From positions 1 through 52,391 of the forward strand of contig JAFMLG010000004.1 in assembly GCA_017852335.1 (NCBI GenBank): 52,391 bases of DNA, given 5' to 3'. Under the pieces are notes generated by a model. The model did not search any database. It saw nothing but the letters and a program-made list of their open reading frames with translations, and was not told where the DNA came from. Source of the DNA: Actinomycetota bacterium. GTDB lineage: Bacteria; Actinomycetota; Nitriliruptoria; Nitriliruptorales; Nitriliruptoraceae. Shown here piece by piece: positions 48,290-52,391 of this stretch. The translations under genes and the position numbers were made by a program. The stretch's first letter is position 1; each line of letters begins with the position of its first letter.

Positions 48290-49105
48290 TCAGATCTTCG
48301 CGACGTTGTCGAACGGGAGCTCGAGCGGGGTCTCCCGGCCGAACACGCTGACCAGGACCTTCACCTTGGCCTGGTCGAGGTTGATCTCCGAGATCGTGCC
48401 GGTGAAGTCGGCGAACGGGCCGCTGGTGACGCGGACGGTCTCGTCGACCTCGAGGTCGATGGTGGCCGTGGCCCGCTCGACGGCGGCCGCACGGGCGTCC
48501 TCGGCCGTCTCCTCCTGCTCCTCGACGTAGACCGCGGGCAGCCGGAGGATCCCGGCGACCTCCTTGGCCTGCAGCGGCACCGGCCGCGTCCCGGGCGAGC
48601 CGACGAAGCCGGTCACCGCCGGGGTGTGGCGGACGATGCCCCAGACGTCGTCGTCCATGTCCATGCGGACCAGGACGTAGCCGGGCAGGAACTTCTTCTG
48701 GGAGATGGTCTTCTTGCCCTTCTTGTACTCCGTGACCTCCTCGGTGGGGATCACGATCTCGTGCACGCGGTCCTGCGCCTCGAAGGTCTCGACCCGCTGC
48801 TCGAGGTTGTCCTTCACGCGCTGCTCGTACCCGGCGTAGGTGTGCACGACGTACCAGTCGCCGACGAGTCGGGCGAGGTCCTTCTGGTCGCGGACGTCGG
48901 CGAGGCTGCGCGGGCGGGGCCGGGGCGCCGCCTCGGCGGCCGGGGCCGTCGTCGCGTCGGGGCCGTCCGCGGCCGGAGCCGCCGCCGCGGGGGCGTCGTC
49001 GGCGGTCCCGGCGGGCGCGTCGGTCGCGGCCCCGGCACCGGCCAGCGCCAGCAGGTCGTCGACGTCGCCGTCGGACACGGTCGTGGTCTCGTCGTTCACG
49101 CTCAC
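48290..49105 (-). CDS. nusG: Transcription factor NusG with acidic N-terminal extension
   Basis: 271 residues; the NGN domain starts only at about residue 82 ([21 protein letters not shown]). NusG binds the RNA polymerase clamp and couples to Rho or S10. The KOW domain (about 215-271) has [22 protein letters not shown]. Residues 1-75 are Ala/Asp/Glu-rich, probably disordered; extensions occur in actinobacterial NusG. The GTG overlaps the secE stop (GTGA). Confidence 0.97.
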   Translation of the reverse strand: MSVNDETTTVSDGDVDDLLALAGAGAATDAPAGTADDAPAAAAPAADGPDATTAPAAEAAPRPRPRSLADVRDQKDLARLVGDWYVVHTYAGYEQRVKDNLEQRVETFEAQDRVHEIVIPTEEVTEYKKGKKTISQKKFLPGYVLVRMDMDDDVWGIVRHTPAVTGFVGSPGTRPVPLQAKEVAGILRLPAVYVEEQEETAEDARAAAVERATATIDLEVDETVRVTSGPFADFTGTISEINLDQAKVKVLVSVFGRETPLELPFDNVAKI

Positions 49106-49305
49106 CCCAGCGTCTCCAGGACGATGCGGCGGATGCCCTCGTCGACGCCCCAGACCAGCGTCGTCAGGACCGTCGTGATGACGAGGACCACCACCGTGTA
49201 GGACACGATCTGCTCGCGGCTCGGCCAGTTGACCTTGCGGAGCTCCTGCCGGACCTCGCGCAGGAACTGCGGCGGGGACGTACGGGGTCGCTCGTCGTCC
49301 GTCAC
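49102..49305 (-). CDS. secE: Protein translocase subunit SecE
   Basis: 67 residues, the short single-span type. SecE clamps SecY in the membrane. [19 protein letters not shown] is the conserved amphipathic helix, followed by one membrane segment (about 29-52, [20 protein letters not shown]). The GTG at 49303-49305 has GAGGAGG 8 nt upstream; the longer open frame runs through the tRNA and is not coding. tRNA-Trp/secE/nusG is the standard order. Confidence 0.96.
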   Translation of the reverse strand: MTDDERPRTSPPQFLREVRQELRKVNWPSREQIVSYTVVVLVITTVLTTLVWGVDEGIRRIVLETLG

Positions 49306-49381
49306 GTCCTCACCTCCTCGCCGCTTCCCTCGGTGCGCCGGCCCGGACGGGTCCCGGGGCCGCCGGGCACCGGCCGGCTCG

Positions 49382-49455
49382 CACGGGAGGAGGGATTCGA
49401 ACCCCCAACCGCCGGTTTTGGAGACCGGTGCTCTACCAGGTTGAGCTACTCCCGT
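49382..49455 (-). tRNA. trpT: tRNA-Trp (CCA anticodon)
   Basis: 74 nt. Acceptor ACGGGAG/CTCCCGT, D-arm AGCTCAACCTGGTAGAGC, anticodon loop CTCCAAA with CCA, T-arm GGTTCGAAT. No encoded CCA end. It lies between a promoter and secE, 76 nt before the secE start. Confidence 0.95.
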
Positions 49456-49528
49456 GGACGGTCGGGGACCCCGGAGGGCCGGACGACCGGCGCCGGACCC
49501 GCGTGCGAGGGCGGCCCCGACAAGGGAA

Positions 49529-49551
49529 CGCTGCCCCACGGGGAGGCAGCG
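49529..49551 (-). promoter_or_regulatory. Hairpin at the 5' end of the tRNA-Trp/secE transcript
   Basis: CGCTGCC / GGCAGCG, 7 bp with inner C/G pairs, beginning at about the predicted first nucleotide. Same placement as the rpsL leader hairpin. Confidence 0.35.
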
Positions 49552-49556
49552 CGCGC

Positions 49557-49586
49557 AGCGTACCCCTCCCCGACGGGGCCGGACAA
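49557..49586 (-). promoter_or_regulatory. Promoter of tRNA-Trp, secE, nusG
   Basis: Minus strand: -35 TTGTCC (49581-49586), 18-bp spacer, -10 TACGCT (49557-49562), about 95 nt before the tRNA. Confidence 0.7.
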
Positions 49587-49607
49587 CCCCGCCCGGACGG
49601 GGCGGGG
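49587..49607 (-). terminator. Terminator of the MaoC pair
   Basis: Perfect 8-bp stem CCCCGCCC / GGGCGGGG with a 5-nt loop, 32 nt after the stop, immediately against the next -35. Confidence 0.6.
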
Positions 49608-49639
49608 ACCCGCCCCCGACCCCGGGTCCGGACGCCCGC

Positions 49640-50029
49640 TCAGGCCCGGATGCGGGCCGTGCCGGTCAGGATCCGGGTGCCGTCCTCGAGCTCGCCGCCG
49701 ACCTCGACGGTGGCCACGCCGTCCTCGACCGCGGTCACGGTCCCGGAGAACGTCGCCGTGGCCCCGAGCGGCCAGGGCTTCGAGAACCGGACCTGGAGCT
49801 CGAGGACCCCCTCGGGGCCGCCGGCCGCGGCCGCCAGCATCCGGGAGGTCAGCCCCATGGAGTACATCCCGTGGGCGATCGGGCCGCCCGTCGGCGAGAC
49901 CTGGCCGGCGAACTCCGGGTCGTAGTGCAGCGGGTTGTAGTCCCCGGACGCCGCCGCGTACATGACGGAGGTCACCAGCGACGACTGCTGCGTGACCGGG
50001 TCGAGGACGTCGCCTACCGCGAGGCTCAT
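49640..50029 (-). CDS. MaoC-type (R)-specific hydratase, HadB-like
   Basis: 129 residues, one hot-dog domain. The hydratase motif is ASGDYNPLHYDPEFA (catalytic Asp and His) followed by GGPIAHGMYSMGL. In mycobacteria the gene at this place, between tRNA-Met/rpmG and tRNA-Trp, is HadB, the (3R)-hydroxyacyl-ACP dehydratase subunit of FAS-II. Whether this organism makes mycolate-like lipids is unknown, so I name it by similarity only. ATG overlaps the preceding gene (ATGA), so the two subunits are probably coupled. Confidence 0.88.
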   Translation of the reverse strand: MSLAVGDVLDPVTQQSSLVTSVMYAAASGDYNPLHYDPEFAGQVSPTGGPIAHGMYSMGLTSRMLAAAAGGPEGVLELQVRFSKPWPLGATATFSGTVTAVEDGVATVEVGGELEDGTRILTGTARIRA

Positions 50030-50484
50030 GCCGCCGCCTCCCCCGCGCCGTCCTGCGGCGCGGACCCGAGGAACACGATGGTGGTCTCGGCCGTCAGCGC
50101 CGGCTCGCCCGAGCCCTCGTGCACGCAGTCGAGCTCGATGACCAGGAACTCGTTGCGGCCCCGGGCCGTGATCGACGCGATCCGGGGCGTGCAGGCCAGC
50201 ACGTCGCCCGGACGCAGCGGCCGGCCGTGCCAGACGAACCGCTGCGAGCCGTGGACCAGGGCCGGGTGGGCGCCGAGCTCGGGGTCGGCGAACAGGTCCA
50301 GCGCGCCGCGGGTGATCGTGAACGCGGCGACGAACGTCGGCGGGGCGACGCAGTCGTCGCCCTCGGCCGTGTAGCGGGGGTCGGACTCGCCGAGGGCCGT
50401 CGCGTACTCGCGGATCTTCTCGCGGGCGACCTCGTAGCGGTAGGTCGGGTAGACGGCACCGACCTTCGCGGGGTTCAGGGCCAT
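50026..50484 (-). CDS. MaoC-like N-terminal dehydratase subunit, HadA-like
   Basis: 152 residues. It is the non-catalytic-type hot-dog partner (FAS1-like dehydratase family): YPTYRYEVAREKIREYATALGESDP, VAPPTFVAAFTI, LVHGSQRFVWHGRPLRPGD and GRNEFLVIELDCV. It is expected to pair with the downstream hydratase. ATG at 50482-50484 with GGAGG upstream; the longer open frame overlaps tRNA-Met. L33 (rpmG), usually just before this gene in actinobacteria, is not present. Confidence 0.88.
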   Translation of the reverse strand: MALNPAKVGAVYPTYRYEVAREKIREYATALGESDPRYTAEGDDCVAPPTFVAAFTITRGALDLFADPELGAHPALVHGSQRFVWHGRPLRPGDVLACTPRIASITARGRNEFLVIELDCVHEGSGEPALTAETTIVFLGSAPQDGAGEAAA

Positions 50485-50516
50485 CGCGGCGCTCCTCCGG
50501 CGATCGGGTGGACCGG

Positions 50517-50588
50517 TAGCGGCGGGTGGGATCGAACCACCGACACAGCGATTATGAGTCGCTTGCTCTGCCACTGAGCTACGCCGCC
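50517..50588 (-). tRNA. tRNA-Met (CAT anticodon, elongator type)
   Basis: 72 nt. Acceptor GGCGGCG/CGCCGCT with a G-U last pair, D-arm AGCTCAGTGGCAGAGC, anticodon loop CTCATAA with CAT, T-arm GGTTCGATC. No full CCA encoded. The first pair is G-U, not the unpaired C1 of initiator tRNA. Confidence 0.92.
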
Positions 50589-50598
50589 GGGCCTCGGG

Positions 50599-50604
50599 AG
50601 GCTA
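50599..50604 (-). promoter_or_regulatory. Possible -10 element of tRNA-Met
   Basis: TAGCCT, ten nt before the tRNA 5' end; its TAG is the stop codon of the PIN toxin gene. The -35 region would lie inside the toxin gene and is poor. Confidence 0.3.
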
Positions 50605-51051
50605 CCGGTCGCGTCCGGGAGCGGTCCGGGCCATCCCCTGCAGGTCCGCGGCGTCGGCGAGCCGCTGGTCGTAGGTGACGACGCCGGCCAGCGCGGCACC
50701 GAGCTGCAGGGCGGCGGCGAGGTGCAGCGCGTCGAGGGTCCGGAGGGTGGGCGGATGGATCGTCGCGGCGCGGTCGAACGCCTCCGGCGGGACACCGACG
50801 ATCTCGAACTCCGTCAGGATCCTGTGCGCCGGGGACAGCAGGTCATCGGGGCTCCGGCGCGCGACCCGCAGCACCTCGGCCCGCGTGAGGTCGCTGACGA
50901 CCGCCCGCTCGTGCCTCCCGACCAGGTCGGCGCACCAAGCCCGCAGGGCGTCGGACTCCGGCTCCGCGACGACGAGCTTGGCGGCGGCCGACGCGTCCAG
51001 ATACCAGAGCCGTGACGGGGCCCGGCCGGCGGAGGTTCGGTCGCTCCTCAC
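50602..51051 (-). CDS. PIN-domain toxin, VapC-like RNase
   Basis: 149 residues. PIN RNases cut tRNA or mRNA. The acidic residues are in LWYLDASAAAKL, LTRAEVLR, TLDALHLAAAL and VVTYDQRLADAA, the full catalytic set. The GTG at 51049-51051 overlaps the stop of the HTH antitoxin (GTGA); the frame is open further upstream but that is antitoxin shadow. It ends 13 nt before tRNA-Met. The partner is not a VapB-type AbrB or MetJ/Arc protein but an XRE-type regulator. Confidence 0.9.
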   Translation of the reverse strand: MRSDRTSAGRAPSRLWYLDASAAAKLVVAEPESDALRAWCADLVGRHERAVVSDLTRAEVLRVARRSPDDLLSPAHRILTEFEIVGVPPEAFDRAATIHPPTLRTLDALHLAAALQLGAALAGVVTYDQRLADAADLQGMARTAPGRDR

Positions 51052-51521
51052 CGTGGCTCGGCCTCGCGGTCGGCGATGATGACCTCGCTGAGGGTCCGGC
51101 CGCCGAGCGCCTCCCTGAGCCGCTCGGTCATCGGTGCGGGCGGCGGGAGCTCGCCGAGGTCCCCCGTGGCCGGCCGCAGCACCCCCTCGGCCCGCAACCG
51201 TGCCAGGACCTCCTCGGGCGACTCGGTCGGAGGTCGCCGGACCGCCACGTAGCCGCCCATCACCTCGGCCGCCAGGACGGGCAGGGTCCCCGCGCGGTCG
51301 GGGTCGGGCAGGAGCTCGATCCGGACGCGGTACCCGAGCGCGGTGGCGAACCGGCGGAGGGTGTCGAGCCGGAGCGAGCCGTCCACCTCCGAACGCTCCA
51401 CCTGCGAGACGCGGCTGCCCGACACGCCCGCGAGGTCCGCCGCCGCCCGGACGGTGAGGCCGCGCGCGGTCCTCGCGGTCCGGAGCAGGCCGTCCGGGCG
51501 TCCCGGCCGGGTGGATCCCAT
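51048..51521 (-). CDS. XRE-type HTH antitoxin/repressor of the PIN toxin
   Basis: 157 residues. A helix-turn-helix of the XRE type spans about 12-65 (LTVRAAADLAGVSGSRVSQVE). The middle is Pro/Arg-rich; the C-terminus TLSEVIIADREAEPR may be the toxin-neutralising part. ATG at 51519-51521, 2 nt after a perfect palindrome that overlaps the ribosome binding site, so it should repress its own operon. HTH first, PIN second with a 4-nt overlap is typical of toxin-antitoxin pairs. Confidence 0.85.
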   Translation of the reverse strand: MGSTRPGRPDGLLRTARTARGLTVRAAADLAGVSGSRVSQVERSEVDGSLRLDTLRRFATALGYRVRIELLPDPDRAGTLPVLAAEVMGGYVAVRRPPTESPEEVLARLRAEGVLRPATGDLGELPPPAPMTERLREALGGRTLSEVIIADREAEPR

Positions 51522-51523
51522 CG

Positions 51524-51539
51524 TGAAGTCCTGACTTCA
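51524..51539 (-). promoter_or_regulatory. Palindromic operator of the toxin-antitoxin operon
   Basis: TGAAGTC-AG-GACTTCA on the minus strand, a perfect 7-bp repeat, with one more GACTT half-site 8 nt upstream (at 51548-51552). It covers the antitoxin ribosome binding site (AGGA). Confidence 0.65.
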
Positions 51540-51552
51540 TCTCATAAAGTCG

Positions 51553-51580
51553 AAGGTACCGACGTGAGGGCGCGCGTCAA
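51553..51580 (-). promoter_or_regulatory. Promoter of the toxin-antitoxin operon
   Basis: Minus strand: -35 TTGACG (51575-51580), 16-bp spacer, -10 TACCTT (51553-51558). The start would fall between the two operator half-sites. Confidence 0.6.
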
Positions 51581-51622
51581 CGGGTCCGTCGGGAAGGGAT
51601 GCGACGGGATGGGGTCCGACGG

Positions 51623-51647
51623 GACGGCCCCGTCGGCGGGGGCCGTC
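51623..51647 (-). terminator. Hairpin after the ABC permease
   Basis: Perfect 9-bp stem GACGGCCCC / GGGGCCGTC with a 7-nt loop, 33 nt after the permease stop. Confidence 0.6.
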
Positions 51648-51680
51648 AGCGGGACCGCCGCGCTCGAGTCGCGGCGCCGC

Positions 51681-52391
51681 TCAGCGCAGCGCGGCCCGCC
51701 GCAGCTGCCGGGTCGAGAGCGGCACGAACACGACCAGCAGGATCGCGACCCAGAGCAGCGTGTACGCCACCGGATGCTGGAGCGGCCAGACCTCGGGCGT
51801 CGGAGCGAGCGGACTGGTATTCCCGAACGCCCGGCGGGCCGCCTCGGTCACGGCCGAGACCGGGTTCCACTCGGCCAGCGTCCGCAGCGGCCCCGGCAGG
51901 TTCTCGGCCGGGACGAACGTGTTCGCGACGAACGTCAGCGGGAAGATCACGACGAACGCCGTGTTGTTCAGGACCTCGGGCTTCGGCACGAGCAGTCCCA
52001 GGTACGCCATCACCCAGGACAGCGCGTACGCGAACGCGAGCAGCAGCAGGAACCCGCCGAGCGCCTCGAGGACCGAGGACCGGACCCGCCACCCGACGGC
52101 GAGCCCCGCCAGGGACATCACGACGACCGTCAGCACGTTGTAGATGACGTCGCTGGCGGTCCGGCCGACCAGCACCGCGGACGGCGCCATCGGGAGCGAC
52201 CGGAACCGGTCCATGATGCCCTTCCGGACGTCCTGGGCCAGCCCGGCGCCGGTGAACGTCGCCCCGAACACGACCGTCTGGGCGAAGATCCCGGCGATGA
52301 GGAACTCGCGGTAGCTCAGCCCCTCGATCGGGATGGACGACCCGAACACGTAGGCGAACAGCAGCACGAACATGATCGGCGAGACCAGCAC
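51681..52391 (-). CDS. ABC-2 type export permease (DrrB-like), 5' end cut by window
   Basis: 236 residues present; the frame is open to the window edge, so perhaps 25-40 N-terminal residues are missing. Six hydrophobic segments are visible. The sequence PIMFVLLFAYVFGSSIPIEGLSYREFLIAGIF, RFRSLPMAPSAVLVGRTASDV and the later NTFVPAENLPGPLRTLAEWNPVSAVTEAARR are characteristic of DrrB-like ABC-2 permeases that export drugs or glycolipids with a separate ATPase. The ATPase should lie upstream, outside the window. The substrate is unknown. Confidence 0.9.
   Translation of the reverse strand: MLVSPIMFVLLFAYVFGSSIPIEGLSYREFLIAGIFAQTVVFGATFTGAGLAQDVRKGIMDRFRSLPMAPSAVLVGRTASDVIYNVLTVVVMSLAGLAVGWRVRSSVLEALGGFLLLLAFAYALSWVMAYLGLLVPKPEVLNNTAFVVIFPLTFVANTFVPAENLPGPLRTLAEWNPVSAVTEAARRAFGNTSPLAPTPEVWPLQHPVAYTLLWVAILLVVFVPLSTRQLRRAALR

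Noticed and set aside
49306-49539. An N-terminal extension of secE
   Set aside because: It would read through tRNA-Trp; the GTG with GAGGAGG at 49303-49305 fits the SecE family.

Overview
This is a very GC-rich stretch of bacterial chromosome in which every recognised gene lies on the minus strand. The gene content and order point to an actinobacterium: a tRNA-Met / paired MaoC dehydratase / tRNA-Trp / secE / nusG / rplK-rplA / rplJ-rplL / rpoB-rpoC string, the extra segment in the N-terminal part of RpoC, a CIRCE-controlled groESL, an F420-type oxidoreductase and many GTG/TTG starts. The exact class is not certain. A deep-branching lineage is possible, because adenylate kinase keeps a four-cysteine lid and several ribosomal proteins carry long low-complexity tails.

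Read in the direction of transcription (high to low coordinate): an ABC-2 export permease cut by the window edge (51681-52391); a small HTH-antitoxin/PIN-toxin operon with its own promoter and palindromic operator (50602-51580); tRNA-Met; two overlapping MaoC-type hydratase genes; tRNA-Trp with secE-nusG-rplK-rplA; rplJ-rplL; rpoB-rpoC; the str operon rpsL-rpsG-fusA-tuf; the S10, spc and alpha operons from rpsJ to rpmD-rplO-secY-adk-map, then infA-rpmJ-rpsM-rpsK-rpsD-rpoA-rplQ-truA; rplM-rpsI; a ten-gene, mostly overlapping run glmM - LLM oxidoreductase - glmS - nnr - alr - tsaE - tsaB - rimI - tsaD - GNAT; groES-groEL; and the 5' part of a membrane protein that looks like a polysaccharide tyrosine kinase without its P-loop (1-1066).

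Most of the window builds the gene-expression machinery: ribosomal proteins of both subunits, the three main RNA polymerase subunits, three translation factors, NusG, SecYE, adenylate kinase and methionine aminopeptidase. The glmM-to-GNAT run combines amino-sugar and D-alanine supply for peptidoglycan with the t6A tRNA-modification proteins TsaB/TsaD/TsaE and NAD(P)HX repair.

The regulatory layer is unusually readable. Five housekeeping promoters share a TTGNCN/TTGNCC-type -35, exactly 18 bp, and a TANNNT -10 (before rplM, infA, rpsL, rpoB and tRNA-Trp/secE). Four of them sit directly against or overlap the terminator hairpin of the preceding operon. rpoB and rpsL have long untranslated leaders (about 390 and 290 nt) with strong hairpins. 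An 11-mer, CCGCACCACCG on the transcript strand, occurs exactly at least eight times, always in spacers ahead of ribosomal or polymerase genes. I found no insertion sequence, prophage or CRISPR array. Most of the region is ordinary core genome; the unexplained signals are in the spacers, the protein tails, the pseudo-kinase and the toxin-antitoxin insertion.
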